Source of the DNA: Hyphomicrobiales bacterium
GTDB taxonomy: Bacteria; Pseudomonadota; Alphaproteobacteria; Rhizobiales; Rhizobiaceae
NCBI GenBank assembly: GCA_900466605.1
Contig: UBMU01000001.1
Coordinates: 124,001 to 188,000 of the forward strand
Reading direction: 5' to 3'
Length of the DNA: 64,000 nt
The notes under the pieces are model-generated. The model searched no databases. It was not told the DNA's origin and was given only the letters and a program-made list of their open reading frames with translations. Below, in pieces: positions 45,666 through 55,203 of the stretch; position 1 is the stretch's first letter; every line of letters starts with the position of its first letter. Position numbers and translations under genes: made by a program.

Positions 45666-46564
45666 CCGCGTACCTCATGGCGTGTCGAACGGACATAGAC
45701 GATTGAGGCGAACATGACGAAGACAATCATGATGACGGAGATGGTCGCGCCCTTGGCGAAATCATATTGGCGGAAAGACAAATCCCAGGCCCAGTATTGC
45801 GTGACGTTTGATGAATTGTTCGGCCCACCTGAAGTGATCGCGGCAAAGAGGTCGAACTGCTGAAGCGTGAAGATCAGGCCGAGGGAAACGATGGCGCCGA
45901 TTGTTGAGCGCATCATCGGCAAGGTGATTGTCCAGAAGCGCTGCCATGCGTTGGCGCCATCGAGTTCGGCCGCTTCATAAAGATCACCCGGGATCCCGGA
46001 CAGACCGACCGAGAGCAGGATCATGTTGAAGGCGGTACCGAGCCAGACGTTGGCGATGATGACGGCATAGAGAGAGAAATGCGGGTCCGAACGCCAGAAG
46101 ATGTTGCTGCTGATGATGCCGCTTTCCTTCAGAATGAAGTTGAGGACGCCGAAATCGCCTGACAGGATCCAGTTCCAGATCGCGCCGACGACGAGGCCGG
46201 GCATAACCCAGGACACCAGGAACAACCCGCGCAACCATGAGGCGCCGGGAAAGTTGACCCAGAAGAACAGCGCGAGACCAAAGCCAATCAGGAACTGGCC
46301 GGCGATCGAGCCGACGACGAAGATCACGGTATTGCGGAAGATCGGCCAGGTTTCCGGCTGCGCGAAGAGGTCGGTGTAATTCTTGAGGCCGACGAAGGGA
46401 CGCGAGAAGGTGCCAAGGCTGAACATGTCAACCTCCTGGAAGCTCATCACGACGTTGTAGATGAGCGGCAGACCTGCCATCACGAAGAGAAACAGGAGTG
46501 GAAAGGTGACAAGCGCGATATCGAATCCGCGGCCGTCCCTGACGCTGGAAAGAATCCTTTTCAT
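45662..46564 (-). CDS. Sugar ABC transporter permease (MalF family)
   Basis: This 300-residue permease has six helices and the coupling motif YEAAELDGANAWQRFWTITLPMMR of the MalF/UgpA type. It follows the binding-protein gene after an intergenic stretch containing two strong hairpins. It is coupled to the MalG-type gene by a four-base overlap. Confidence 0.9.
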   Translation of the reverse strand: MKRILSSVRDGRGFDIALVTFPLLFLFVMAGLPLIYNVVMSFQEVDMFSLGTFSRPFVGLKNYTDLFAQPETWPIFRNTVIFVVGSIAGQFLIGFGLALFFWVNFPGASWLRGLFLVSWVMPGLVVGAIWNWILSGDFGVLNFILKESGIISSNIFWRSDPHFSLYAVIIANVWLGTAFNMILLSVGLSGIPGDLYEAAELDGANAWQRFWTITLPMMRSTIGAIVSLGLIFTLQQFDLFAAITSGGPNNSSNVTQYWAWDLSFRQYDFAKGATISVIMIVFVMFASIVYVRSTRHEVRG

Positions 46565-46585
46565 CGGTCCTCCGATACTCCGAAC

Positions 46586-46658
46586 GGGGCTGTCCTGCGC
46601 TCTCGCTTCAAGACAGCCCCTGCCGGGAGGAAATGGTGGGATGGCCCAAGGGCCATCC
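46586..46658 (-). terminator. Pair of hairpins between binding-protein and permease genes
   Basis: GGGGCTGTC at 46586-46594 pairs with GACAGCCCC at 46612-46620. GGATGGCCC at 46639-46647 pairs with GGGCCATCC at 46650-46658 around a two-base gap. Neither is followed by a long U-run in the direction of transcription. As at 2848-2880, they probably tune permease levels below binding protein. Confidence 0.6.
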
Positions 46659-46675
46659 GGTTATGCGGGGTGAGA

Positions 46676-47908
46676 TTAGCCGAGCACGGCTTTGATCTTG
46701 TCGGCAGCCTGATCGAGGGCATCCTTCGGGCTCATCTGACCTGTCAGGGCAGCCTGGATTGCGTCCTGGATCGCCTTGGAGATCTTCGGCCACTGCGGAT
46801 GCGGACCACGCGGCTTGGCGTACTTCAGCTGTTCGATGAATACCTTGAGGGCCTCATCCTTGAGCTTCTCGCCGGTCTCCGGGATGGTGATGTCGGAACG
46901 AGCCGGAAGCTGGCCGTAGTTCTTGAACATCTTGTCGTCCTGCGAAGCGAAGAACTCAAGCGCCTTGAAGGCTTCAGCGGGGTGCTTCGTGCTGGCGAAG
47001 ACAGCCCAGTTGAAGTCGCCCATGGCCGACGACCGTTCTGCGCCATCCTGCGGGACCGGAAGCAGGGCAACGCCCCAGTCGAACTTGGCTTCCTTCATCA
47101 TGCGGTCCAGTTCCCACGGACCGGAGATGGCCATCGCGGCATTTCCCGAGTTGAAGGTGCCGGTCGAATCCCACTGACCACGGGTCAGCGTATCCGGCGA
47201 GGCGAGTTTCTCGTCCATGATCGTCTTCCAGGTCGTCAACGCCTTCACGGCACCATCGGAATTGATGTGCTCATAGCCGCCGCCGGCCATCTGCGCCCAA
47301 GGAAGGAACTGGAAGGTGCCCTCCTCGTTTGCCTTGGCGGAGAAGGCCAGGCCGTAAACGTTCTTGGCAGGATCCGTCAGCTTGCGCGCGTCCTCGACGA
47401 GTTCGTCCCAGGTCTGCGGCGGTTTGTTCGGGTCGAGACCCTTCGCCTTGAACATGTCCTTGTTGTAGTAAAGGGCGATAGTGTTGGTCGCCTTCGGGAT
47501 GCCGTAGTACTTGCCATCCCATTCGACCGACTTCAGCGGACCGGGGAAGTAGTTCTCCGGCTTTATGACCTGCGACCCCTTGATCATGTCGGTGAGATCG
47601 AGGAAGGCGCCGCGCGACGAAAACAGTGCATGTTCCGGATTGTCGACCGCGATGATGTCGGGAGCCTGACCGGTGGCATAGGCTCGCATCGCTTCGGTGA
47701 CAACGTCATCGAACTGGATCAGGCGATATTCGATCTTGATGCCATTGTTCTGGGCATTGAATTCCTTGACGAGGTTCGGTGCCGGCTGGATGTCCTTGTC
47801 CAGTGACCAGAGGGTCAAGGTTACGTCTTCGGCCTTCGCCGCGAGACCGAAGAGAGAGACGCCTGCGAGCGCCAATGCGCCGATCATTGCAAACTTGCGG
47901 ATACCCAT
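46676..47908 (-). CDS. Sugar ABC transporter substrate-binding protein (family 1)
   Basis: This 410-residue protein has a Sec signal peptide ([26 protein letters not shown]) and SBP_bac_1 features: [10 protein letters not shown], a [20 protein letters not shown] segment and [24 protein letters not shown] precedes its ATG. It binds a sugar or oligosaccharide in the periplasm for the permeases downstream. The exact sugar is not evident; the two enzymes upstream suggest an unusual hexose or a keto-sugar precursor. Confidence 0.9.
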   Translation of the reverse strand: MGIRKFAMIGALALAGVSLFGLAAKAEDVTLTLWSLDKDIQPAPNLVKEFNAQNNGIKIEYRLIQFDDVVTEAMRAYATGQAPDIIAVDNPEHALFSSRGAFLDLTDMIKGSQVIKPENYFPGPLKSVEWDGKYYGIPKATNTIALYYNKDMFKAKGLDPNKPPQTWDELVEDARKLTDPAKNVYGLAFSAKANEEGTFQFLPWAQMAGGGYEHINSDGAVKALTTWKTIMDEKLASPDTLTRGQWDSTGTFNSGNAAMAISGPWELDRMMKEAKFDWGVALLPVPQDGAERSSAMGDFNWAVFASTKHPAEAFKALEFFASQDDKMFKNYGQLPARSDITIPETGEKLKDEALKVFIEQLKYAKPRGPHPQWPKISKAIQDAIQAALTGQMSPKDALDQAADKIKAVLG

Positions 47909-47974
47909 AGTTCTCCTCCTTTGTGGTTATCCCTGTCGAAGGCCGGCGATTCCTCCTCGCCGGCCGCGATACTA

Positions 47975-48877
47975 TCAGACCGGATCGACGACGAAATCGC
48001 CGCCCCGGGCATGCTTCAAGTAATTCAGTGCATGAACCTGACCGGTCATCTCAAGCGCATCGCGATAGACCGGATCGTGCCAGCCTTCGATGTCGATGGA
48101 GCCCGACCAGCCGGCAAGGCGAAGCTCGGAAATGATGTCCGTCCAGTTGCTGTCGCCGAAGCCCGGCGTGCGCATGAACACGAACCTCTCCTTGCCGAAA
48201 ATGCCGTGCTCCTTGATGACGTCCCAGCGGATCGTCGCATCCTTGCCGTGGACGTGGAAGATCTTCGACGCCCATTTGCGGATCTGCGGCAGCGGATCGA
48301 TCAGGTAGACCATCTGGTGGCAGGGCTCCCACTCGAGACCGATATTGTCATCAGGCGTCTCATTGAAGATCAGTTCCCAGGCGTCGGGGTTGTGAGCAAT
48401 GTTCCAGTCGCCGGTTGCCCAGTTGCCGTCCATGGCGCAATTTTCGAAGGCGATCTTGATGCCCTTGTCGGCAGCGCGCTTGGCAAGCTCGCTCCAGATC
48501 TCCTTGTAGCGCGGCAGGCTGTCGGTCAACGGCTTGTTGCGGATACGGCCGGTAAAGCCGGCAACGCAGGTGGCGCCGAAGTGGTGCGCGTTGTCGATAC
48601 AATCCTTCCAGCCCTGCAGCGTTTCGAGGTCGATAGCTGTGGTCTCGAGTGGATTGCCGAACATGCCGAGTGTGGAAATGGTGATATCGCGATCGCCGAT
48701 CGCCTCGAGCGAGCGCTTGCCGAGCTCGGCGAGATCCTGACCGTTGGTGGTCTGCCAGAAGAATGGTTCGAAGCTTTCAAAGCCCAGATCGGCGATCTGG
48801 CCGATGCGCTTGTCAGCGCCGCCCTTGGAGGCGCTGACCATGGTGCCGACACGAATGGACTTGGCGGGGTTGCTCAC
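47975..48877 (-). CDS. Sugar phosphate isomerase/epimerase (AP endonuclease 2 TIM barrel)
   Basis: This 300-residue xylose-isomerase-like TIM barrel begins at a GTG with RVGTMVSASKGGADKRIGQIADLGFESFE. Metal-ligand segments are FENCAMDGNWATGDWNIAH, VHGKDATIRW and DIEGWHDPVY. Members epimerise or isomerise sugars, often paired with a Gfo/Idh oxidoreductase as here. It lies between the oxidoreductase (11-base gap) and the binding protein. Confidence 0.85.
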   Translation of the reverse strand: MSNPAKSIRVGTMVSASKGGADKRIGQIADLGFESFEPFFWQTTNGQDLAELGKRSLEAIGDRDITISTLGMFGNPLETTAIDLETLQGWKDCIDNAHHFGATCVAGFTGRIRNKPLTDSLPRYKEIWSELAKRAADKGIKIAFENCAMDGNWATGDWNIAHNPDAWELIFNETPDDNIGLEWEPCHQMVYLIDPLPQIRKWASKIFHVHGKDATIRWDVIKEHGIFGKERFVFMRTPGFGDSNWTDIISELRLAGWSGSIDIEGWHDPVYRDALEMTGQVHALNYLKHARGGDFVVDPV

Positions 48878-48888
48878 AATCTCGATCC

Positions 48889-49923
48889 TTATGCTGAAAT
48901 TTCGACGCGCTTGCCAGTCTTGGCGCTTTCAATCGCGCCGAAGACCATGGCCAGGCTTCGGATATTGTCTGAACTTACGGTTTCCGGCGTCTTGCCGGTC
49001 TTGATTGCTGCGACGAAGTCGGCAATGACGCTGGCGTGGCCGTGCGTCTCTTCATCATGTGCGGGCGCCGGAACATCGACCGCGGTGAAGCCGTGCAACA
49101 GGCCCTGCTCCGTGCCCGCAACGGCAGCGCGGAAGGTCTCTTCGCCGTCCCAGCTGAGCATTCCCTTGGAGCCGACGAGGCGCCACTGACTCTCCCAGCT
49201 CGTGCGTTCGCCCTCGGCGCACCAGGAGCCGCGGTAGGTGAACACAACGTCGTCGGCAAATTCGAAGGTCGCGTTGGCGGAAGCACCGTGCTGGTACCAC
49301 GACCCCTTCGGATTGCGCTCGACGCAATAGACGGTAAGCGGCTTCTTGTCGGCGACATAGCGGGCTGCGTCGAATGTATGGATCGCCATATCGAGCAACA
49401 GCACATTCTGCATCTCTTCGCGGAAACCGCCGAAATGCGGCGCGAGGAAGAAGTCGCAATGGATGGCGGTAATATCGCCGATCGCACCGCTCTCGACGAA
49501 CCGGCGCATGCGGCGTACGCCCGAGATGAAGCGGCGGTTCTGGATGATGGCGTGGATCTTGCCGGTCTTGGCGGCGAGGTCGATTAGCGCGGCGCCTTCG
49601 GCAAGCGACGTCGCCATCGGCTTTTCGCTGAGCACATGGCAACCAGCAGTCAGCGCGGTCGAAACGACGTTGAAGCGTGCGGTCGGGATGACCACGTCAA
49701 ACACGATATCGGCCTTGGATTTGGCAATGACGTCAGCAAGGTCGGTGCCGATCACGGCATCGCTCAATCCGAATTCCCCGGCAAGCTTTTCAGCGGCTGC
49801 CGGGTTGACGTCGACGAGGCCCTTGACCTCGATCTCGGCTGCGAGAGCCGGGGTTTCCTTAATGGCGCGCAACCAGCCCTTGGACATGGCTCCGCAGCCG
49901 CAGAGAACGGCATTCAATGTCAC
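48889..49923 (-). CDS. Gfo/Idh/MocA-family oxidoreductase
   Basis: This 344-residue NAD(P)-dependent sugar dehydrogenase has the N-terminal Rossmann motif AVLCGCGAMSKGW and the conserved CHVLSEKPMATSLAEG with the EKP lysine. The C-terminal sheet domain follows (DMAIHTFDAARY). A GTG at 49923 with GGAGG five bases before it is the best start; an ATG 15 codons upstream would put coding sequence ahead of a strong ribosome site. It is the first gene of the sugar operon, about 50 bases downstream of two LacI-type operators. Confidence 0.87.
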   Translation of the reverse strand: MTLNAVLCGCGAMSKGWLRAIKETPALAAEIEVKGLVDVNPAAAEKLAGEFGLSDAVIGTDLADVIAKSKADIVFDVVIPTARFNVVSTALTAGCHVLSEKPMATSLAEGAALIDLAAKTGKIHAIIQNRRFISGVRRMRRFVESGAIGDITAIHCDFFLAPHFGGFREEMQNVLLLDMAIHTFDAARYVADKKPLTVYCVERNPKGSWYQHGASANATFEFADDVVFTYRGSWCAEGERTSWESQWRLVGSKGMLSWDGEETFRAAVAGTEQGLLHGFTAVDVPAPAHDEETHGHASVIADFVAAIKTGKTPETVSSDNIRSLAMVFGAIESAKTGKRVEISA

Positions 49924-49970
49924 GATTTCCTCCGGTGGACGGTTTCCGGTTTTCCTCCCGAAACGCATTC

Positions 49971-50004
49971 CGTAAACGTTTACGATACTAAGCGGAAACG
50001 TTTC
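49971..50004. promoter_or_regulatory. Tandem LacI-family operators
   Basis: CGTAAACGTTTACG at 49971-49984 is a perfect 14-bp palindrome. GAAACGTTTC at 49995-50004 is a second palindrome with the same AAACGTTT core. Their centres are 22 bases apart, about two helical turns. They lie directly upstream of the oxidoreductase start and are the probable binding sites of the adjacent LacI-type regulator. Confidence 0.75.
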
Positions 50005-50219
50005 TTGGTGTCAATACCATGTGGTTTTCACAGAATGTTGCGGAAAATACGAGAAAACGCGGGGCTTTAGGTGGATATGCGCTGCACTGCAGCATGGAAA
50101 AATTCCGAGGAATACTCCGGCTGAAATTCATCTTGCTTGTCTTAGACCCGGCAACACCGAGCCGCTAGGTTCTCCCACCGGCCGGTACTCCCCACCTCTG
50201 AAGGCTCGGCCGCTTCTGG

Positions 50220-51266
50220 CTAAGCGTCGAGTGAAAAGGCGTCACTTTCGCCAGGAGCAAGTTCGAGCGGCCAGATCGTGTTGCGCGCACCTTTCGGATA
50301 ATGTTCGGCATAGGCTGGCATTGTCGCGAGTAGTGTTTCTGCGAGTTCGACGCCGAGATCGCGCAGCGACATGCGGAAACAGGTCAGGGACGGCTGCAGA
50401 AATTTTCCGCGAGGCTCTTCGCGGAAGCCGATAACGGCAAGATCGCGGCCGGGTACGATGCCTGCCTCGTTCAGACGTCGGTAGAGGCCGATCGCCATCA
50501 GTTCGTAGATAAGGATGATCGCTGTCGGTTTCGTGTCTAGCCGCAGCATTTCGTGGCCGGCCTGGTAGCCACCCTGTTCGCTTGATTTGACGCGGATCAC
50601 CAGCGCGGGATCAAAGGCAATGCCATGGCGCTCGAGCGACTGGCGATAGGCATCGACAAAGATATAACCGAGATTGATGTCATTTGATGGCGCAGCGATG
50701 GCGATGCGGCGATGCCCCTTGGAAACGAGCCTATCGACAGCGCAGGCGGCAACGCCTTCGAAATCAAGGTCGATCCAGGTGTGGTTTCCGCCCGATGTGC
50801 TGCGGCCGAGCGCGACGAACGGGATCTTGGCCTTCACCAGAAGGTCGATACGCTGGTCGACGCGTTGCGTGGCCGAGATGATCATCGCATCAACGATCCT
50901 GCGCGCGACCATCCGCTTTAGATACTCGTGAGGGTCTTCGTCGTTTGGGCATGGCAGCATTAAAAGATCAAGCTTGTGGCGAGACAGAACACTCTGAAGA
51001 CCACCTGTGACTCCAAGAAAGAAGTTGTCGCTGTTTTCAACCGTCTCCTTGCTCGATTCGATCATGAGCCCAATGACATTGGTCGTGCCCTGTCGAAGGC
51101 TTCGCCCGGATTGATTGGCCACATAGCCAAGCTCTTCGGCGGCCGCCAGCACGCGCTTGCGGGTCTCCTCGTTGACATCAGGCCTGTCGTTCAAGGCACG
51201 CGAAACAGTCCCGATTGAAATGTCGAGATGTTTTGCGAGTTGGCGAATTCCTTTCATCTGCGGCAA
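50220..51266 (-). CDS. LacI-family transcriptional regulator
   Basis: This 348-residue regulator has an N-terminal HTH with hinge (IRQLAKHLDISIGTVSRALN ... RKRVLAAAEELGY) and a periplasmic-binding-protein-like effector domain. Transcription towards the sugar operon and AAACGTTT sites upstream of both units indicate control of that operon and of itself. A TTG start at 51266 with GGGGAG five bases before it is used; an ATG at 51257 is possible. The inducer is likely the imported sugar or a derivative. Confidence 0.9.
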   Translation of the reverse strand: MPQMKGIRQLAKHLDISIGTVSRALNDRPDVNEETRKRVLAAAEELGYVANQSGRSLRQGTTNVIGLMIESSKETVENSDNFFLGVTGGLQSVLSRHKLDLLMLPCPNDEDPHEYLKRMVARRIVDAMIISATQRVDQRIDLLVKAKIPFVALGRSTSGGNHTWIDLDFEGVAACAVDRLVSKGHRRIAIAAPSNDINLGYIFVDAYRQSLERHGIAFDPALVIRVKSSEQGGYQAGHEMLRLDTKPTAIILIYELMAIGLYRRLNEAGIVPGRDLAVIGFREEPRGKFLQPSLTCFRMSLRDLGVELAETLLATMPAYAEHYPKGARNTIWPLELAPGESDAFSLDA

Positions 51267-51311
51267 TCTCTCTCCCCAATTGAACCCCTCTCATCCCTAT
51301 CTGCCATACTA

Positions 51312-51319
51312 AAACGTTT
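51312..51319. promoter_or_regulatory. Candidate autoregulatory LacI-type operator
   Basis: The core AAACGTTT lies 46 bases upstream of the lacI-type start and matches the cores of the tandem operators at 49971-50004. The flanks are only partly symmetric, so binding may be weaker. Confidence 0.5.
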
Positions 51320-51350
51320 CCGCAAAGCACCGTTCGATTGGGGACCATCT

Positions 51351-51725
51351 TCAGCGTACCAGCAGGCGCGATACCGCCAGTACGGCTCCTCCCATGAGGG
51401 CGCCGAGTGCAGCTCCAACAGCCTTCGCAGTGGCGTCGGGCAGTCGCGCGTGCCGCGATGGCGACACAAGCTGCAGCAATTCCGACAGGCCAGCGCCGAG
51501 TGTACAGGCGATCCCAGCCACTATCGCGGACCCTGGGAAGCCGAGAACAAAGAAAAACGACATTGCGGCGAATGCCAATGCTCGGTCAACGTTGACCTGG
51601 GTGATCGTGCGAGGGCGTAGACTGATCGGAGCAATGGTCGCAAAGAGGATGACGACAAGCAACGCCCATGCAAACAATTGCGAAACCGCAGTCAGGTTGA
51701 GCCCGAAGGCAATTTCGTCCGACAC
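51351..51725 (-). CDS. VanZ-like small membrane protein
   Basis: This 124-residue protein has about four hydrophobic segments and the VanZ-like pattern IAPISLRPRT, ALAFAAMSFFFVLGFPG and a GLSELLQLVSPSRHARLPDATA segment. The VanZ fold is of unknown general function, and small versions are frequent next to polysaccharide genes. It is on the same strand as and downstream of the rhamnose genes, so it may be co-transcribed with them. Confidence 0.72.
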   Translation of the reverse strand: MSDEIAFGLNLTAVSQLFAWALLVVILFATIAPISLRPRTITQVNVDRALAFAAMSFFFVLGFPGSAIVAGIACTLGAGLSELLQLVSPSRHARLPDATAKAVGAALGALMGGAVLAVSRLLVR

Positions 51726-51789
51726 GGGGCACGTCCTTTGTCGTATATTGCCGAAGGGCCGGCAATGGAAGGGCTCGCCAACTGTTCAA

Positions 51790-52335
51790 CTACATGAACA
51801 CTTCAGCATCCTCAAACTTCGATGCCACTGCATCCTTCCTTGACAGAACGGGACTTGTGTCGATTGGCCAGCCAATCCCAAGTTTGGGATCGTTCCACAT
51901 GACTGCCCGCTCGCTTTCCGGTGAATAGAAATCCGTGGTTTTGTAGAGAAACTGAGCTGTCTCAGACACGACCAGGAACCCGTGAGCAAAGCCGGTCGGT
52001 ATCCACATCTGACGTTTGTTTTCCGCGGACAGGATTTCTCCCACCCATTTGCCGAAGGTTGGCGAGCTCTTGCGTAGATCGACAGCAACGTCAAAGACCT
52101 CGCCTTCCACGACCCGCACCAGCTTTCCCTGCGCCTGGTTTATCTGGTAGTGAAGGCCCCTGAGCACGCCCTTGGCGGATTTGGAATGGTTGTCCTGCAC
52201 GAAGGTGACATCGCGACCAACGAGCGCGTTGAACTTCAATTGATTGAAGCTCTCAAAGAAGAAGCCCCGCTCGTCGCCGAAGACCACAGGCTCGATTAGC
52301 AACACGTCTGGGATTGCAAGCGGTGTCGCCTTCAT
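51790..52335 (-). CDS. rfbC: dTDP-4-dehydrorhamnose 3,5-epimerase
   Basis: This 181-residue cupin epimerase has [11 protein letters not shown], the catalytic-histidine segment GVLRGLHYQ and [11 protein letters not shown]. It performs the third step from dTDP-glucose to dTDP-L-rhamnose. It is last in the order rfbB-rfbD-rfbA-rfbC on the minus strand, each overlapping the next by four bases. Confidence 0.94.
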   Translation of the reverse strand: MKATPLAIPDVLLIEPVVFGDERGFFFESFNQLKFNALVGRDVTFVQDNHSKSAKGVLRGLHYQINQAQGKLVRVVEGEVFDVAVDLRKSSPTFGKWVGEILSAENKRQMWIPTGFAHGFLVVSETAQFLYKTTDFYSPESERAVMWNDPKLGIGWPIDTSPVLSRKDAVASKFEDAEVFM

Positions 52336-53216
52336 CGGTTGCCGGCCTCCGTCACCAGCCGCAACAGGTATTTTCCATAGCCGCTTTTCGCAAGAGGGGC
52401 GGCCAAATGTTCAAGTTGTACCCTGTCGATCCAGCCGTTTCGAAATGCAATCTCCTCAGGACATGAAACCTTGAGGCCCTGTCGATGCTCCAGCGTTGAG
52501 ATGAACTGGCTCGCCTCAAGCAGAGAGTCGTGTGTTCCGGTGTCGAGCCAGGCGTAGCCACGTCCCATGATCTCCACGGTCAACTCGCCGTCATCGAGGT
52601 AGCGGCTATTGAGATCCGTGATCTCCAGTTCGCCTCTCGCTGATGGTTTTAGCTGCTTGGCGAACTCGACTACGCGGGCGTCGTAGAAATAGAGGCCAGT
52701 CACGGCGTAGTTCGACTTCGGTCGCGTTGGCTTCTCCTCGATCGACAGTGCCTTGTTCGCTGTATCAAATTCGACGACACCATACCGCTCGGGATCGAGA
52801 ACATGATAGGCAAAGACCGTCGCTCCTGCGTCTCGCGACATACCGTCCTGCAGTAGGAGCGGCAGGTCATGCCCGTAGAAAATGTTGTCGCCAAGGACCA
52901 GCGCCGACGGTGATCCAGAGAGAAAATCCTCACCGATGACAAAGGCTTGCGCCAGGCCATCGGGTGATGGCTGCACGGCATAAGAGAAGTTCACACCCCA
53001 TTGCTCACCACTCCCGAGGAGTTGTTCGAAGCGCGGGATGTCCTGGGGTGTCGAGATCACGAGGATATCTCGGATGCCGGCCAACATCAGCGTGCTGAGG
53101 GGATAGTAGATCATTGGCTTATCGAACACAGGAAGCAGCTGCTTGCTGATTGCCAGTGTCGCAGGATGCAGTCGCGTGCCAGAGCCTCCAGCGAGTATAA
53201 TGCCTTTTCGGTTCAC
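52332..53216 (-). CDS. rfbA: Glucose-1-phosphate thymidylyltransferase
   Basis: This 294-residue nucleotidyltransferase has the N-terminal [16 protein letters not shown] pyrophosphorylase motif and [16 protein letters not shown]. It makes dTDP-glucose from dTTP and glucose-1-phosphate, the entry step of the rhamnose pathway. It overlaps rfbD and rfbC by four bases each. Confidence 0.95.
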   Translation of the reverse strand: MNRKGIILAGGSGTRLHPATLAISKQLLPVFDKPMIYYPLSTLMLAGIRDILVISTPQDIPRFEQLLGSGEQWGVNFSYAVQPSPDGLAQAFVIGEDFLSGSPSALVLGDNIFYGHDLPLLLQDGMSRDAGATVFAYHVLDPERYGVVEFDTANKALSIEEKPTRPKSNYAVTGLYFYDARVVEFAKQLKPSARGELEITDLNSRYLDDGELTVEIMGRGYAWLDTGTHDSLLEASQFISTLEHRQGLKVSCPEEIAFRNGWIDRVQLEHLAAPLAKSGYGKYLLRLVTEAGNR

Positions 53217-54109
53217 GATTGCGGCTCCCGGGTTCTGAGTTGATCAAGCATCCTGTCCACATGGACTGTCCAGTCGGGCAGTTCCAATCCGAGGCGATGA
53301 GCAATTGCATCGCTGGCAAGCAAGGAGTTGTGTGGCCGCGCCGCCGGCAGAGGGTAATCCTCTGTTGCAATTGGCTGGATATCGGAGACATCCGCCTGCA
53401 GTTCGAAGCCGAGTTCTTTGGCTCGCAAAACGACGTAGCAGGCAAGGTCATACCAGCTCGTCCGGCCTCTTGCTGTCAGATGATAAACGCCGTCCGCAAG
53501 CTGGGAGCGATGATGGGCTGCGATTGCAAGGGCTGTCACGTCGGCGATCAGCTCCGCAGAGGTTGGTGCACCGAACTGGTCAGCCACCACCCGAAGGCTT
53601 GGCCGTTCCCGCGCCAGGCGAAGGATCGTCTTGATAAAATTTGCGCCGTCTGCAGAAAAGACCCAACTCGTTCGAAACAGGATGAACCTGCATCCCGCAG
53701 CCTCGACCATCTGTTCACCGGCGAGCTTAGACCGGCCGTAGACATTTAGCGGGTTTGCCTGATCGCCCTCCACGTAGGCAGCCTGTTTGGTGCCGTCGAA
53801 TACGTAGTCCGTCGAGTAGTGAACAAGGGTTGATCCGTGCTCCGCAGCGATCTGTGCCAGGATCTCTACGGCATTCGCATTCACGGCAAAAGCCTGATCA
53901 GGCTGTGTTTCCGCCAGATCGACCTTTGTCCATGCTGCTGCATTGACGATAAGGTCCGGGGCGTGGGCCCGAACAGTTGCGGCAAGGGTGTCGGTTGCCT
54001 CCATGTCAAGGGCGTCGCGTCCCAGTGCCGTGACAGTACCCAACGGAAGCAGTGTGCGCTGGAGTTCTCGGCCAACCTGGCCGTTCTTGCCGAGGAGCAG
54101 GATATTCAT
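53213..54109 (-). CDS. rfbD: dTDP-4-dehydrorhamnose reductase
   Basis: This 298-residue SDR-type reductase has an N-terminal [13 protein letters not shown] cofactor motif, [13 protein letters not shown], the catalytic YSTDYVFDG tract and the [10 protein letters not shown]-x3-K. It catalyses the last step to dTDP-L-rhamnose. Confidence 0.94.
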   Translation of the reverse strand: MNILLLGKNGQVGRELQRTLLPLGTVTALGRDALDMEATDTLAATVRAHAPDLIVNAAAWTKVDLAETQPDQAFAVNANAVEILAQIAAEHGSTLVHYSTDYVFDGTKQAAYVEGDQANPLNVYGRSKLAGEQMVEAAGCRFILFRTSWVFSADGANFIKTILRLARERPSLRVVADQFGAPTSAELIADVTALAIAAHHRSQLADGVYHLTARGRTSWYDLACYVVLRAKELGFELQADVSDIQPIATEDYPLPAARPHNSLLASDAIAHRLGLELPDWTVHVDRMLDQLRTREPQS

Positions 54110-55155
54110 GCGTATTGCTTGGCGATCCAGTTGCGATAGCTGCCTGAGGTGACAGTCGTGACCCAGTCGGAATTGTCGAGGTACCAGCGCACGGTCTGCC
54201 TGATACCACTTTCCAGGGTTTCTTCCGGGCGCCAGCCCAGCTCCTGCTCGATCCTTTCGGCGTTGATTGCATAACGCCTGTCGTGGCCCGGACGATCTGT
54301 CACGAAGGTGATCTGACTTTTATAGGATGTTCCGTCTGCCTTGGGTTCAAGTTCATCCAGAATATCGCAGAGCAAATTGACGACGTCGAGATTGGTTCGC
54401 TCGTTCCATCCGCCAACATTGTACGTAGCCCCGGGGAGTCCTGCCTCCAGAACACGGCGCAAGGCGCTGCAATGATCCTTTACGAAGAGCCAATCGCGAA
54501 TCTGCTGGCCGTCGCCGTAGAGCGGCAGCGGGCGGCCCTGTAGCGCATTGTGGATGACCAGAGGGATCAGTTTCTCCGGGAAATGATAAGGACCATAATT
54601 GTTGGAGCAGTTGGTGGTCAGGACTGGCAAGCCGTAGGTATGGTGGTAAGCACGGACAAGATGGTCACCGGCCGCCTTGCTCGCGGAATATGGGCTGTTG
54701 GGCTGATACTGGGTTTGTTCGTCAAATGCCGGGTCATCGGCGCCAAGCGTGCCGAAGACTTCATCGGTCGATATCTGCAGAAAACGGAAGTCCTCGCGAA
54801 ACTCTAGTTTTGACCAGTATGCTCGTGTCGCCTCCAGGAGGCGGAATGTTCCCACGATATTTGTCTGTACAAAATCTTCCGGTCCGTGAATCGACCGATC
54901 CACGTGACTTTCTGCGGCAAAATTGATGATGGCCCGTGGTTTGTGCCGTTCCAGTAGGCTTGCGACAAGCGCCGTGTCGCCGATACTCCCATGAACAAAA
55001 ATATGTCTAGGGTCACCATGAAGCGAATCCAGATTGCGAATATTGCCAGCATAGGTGAGCGCGTCAAGGTTGAGAACGGGCTCGTTATTTTGCGCAAGCC
55101 AGTCGAGAATGAAGTTAGAACCGATAAAGCCGGCTCCGCCAGTCACCAATATCAT
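54106..55155 (-). CDS. rfbB: dTDP-glucose 4,6-dehydratase
   Basis: This extended SDR enzyme of ~349 residues opens with MILVTGGAGFIGSNF. It contains FAAESHVDRSI, STDEVFGTLG and the catalytic YSASKAAGDHLV. The ATG at 55155 is preferred to a 5' extended reading because the protein then begins at the Rossmann strand. It is the first gene of the rhamnose set and starts 49 bases after the glycosyl-phosphate transferase stop, so one transcript is possible. Confidence 0.94.
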   Translation of the reverse strand: MILVTGGAGFIGSNFILDWLAQNNEPVLNLDALTYAGNIRNLDSLHGDPRHIFVHGSIGDTALVASLLERHKPRAIINFAAESHVDRSIHGPEDFVQTNIVGTFRLLEATRAYWSKLEFREDFRFLQISTDEVFGTLGADDPAFDEQTQYQPNSPYSASKAAGDHLVRAYHHTYGLPVLTTNCSNNYGPYHFPEKLIPLVIHNALQGRPLPLYGDGQQIRDWLFVKDHCSALRRVLEAGLPGATYNVGGWNERTNLDVVNLLCDILDELEPKADGTSYKSQITFVTDRPGHDRRYAINAERIEQELGWRPEETLESGIRQTVRWYLDNSDWVTTVTSGSYRNWIAKQYA

Positions 55156-55203
55156 CGCCCAAACACCCCTGTTGCAACGCAAACACTAAACAGCGATCGG
55201 CTT

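Noticed and set aside
46670..47806. Long plus-strand ORF (378 codons) opposite the sugar-binding protein gene
   Set aside because: It is the exact antisense of a well-supported binding protein, has no ribosome site and its composition is Arg/Leu-rich shadow sequence.
47921..49189. Plus-strand ORF of 422 codons opposite the isomerase and oxidoreductase genes
   Set aside because: It spans the ends of two genuine minus-strand genes and shows no domain; a GC-rich antisense frame.
50040..50219. ATTCCGAGGAAT and nearby short inverted repeats as an extra operator or terminator
   Set aside because: The stem is only five bases and there is no match to the AAACGTTT sites; consistent with chance.
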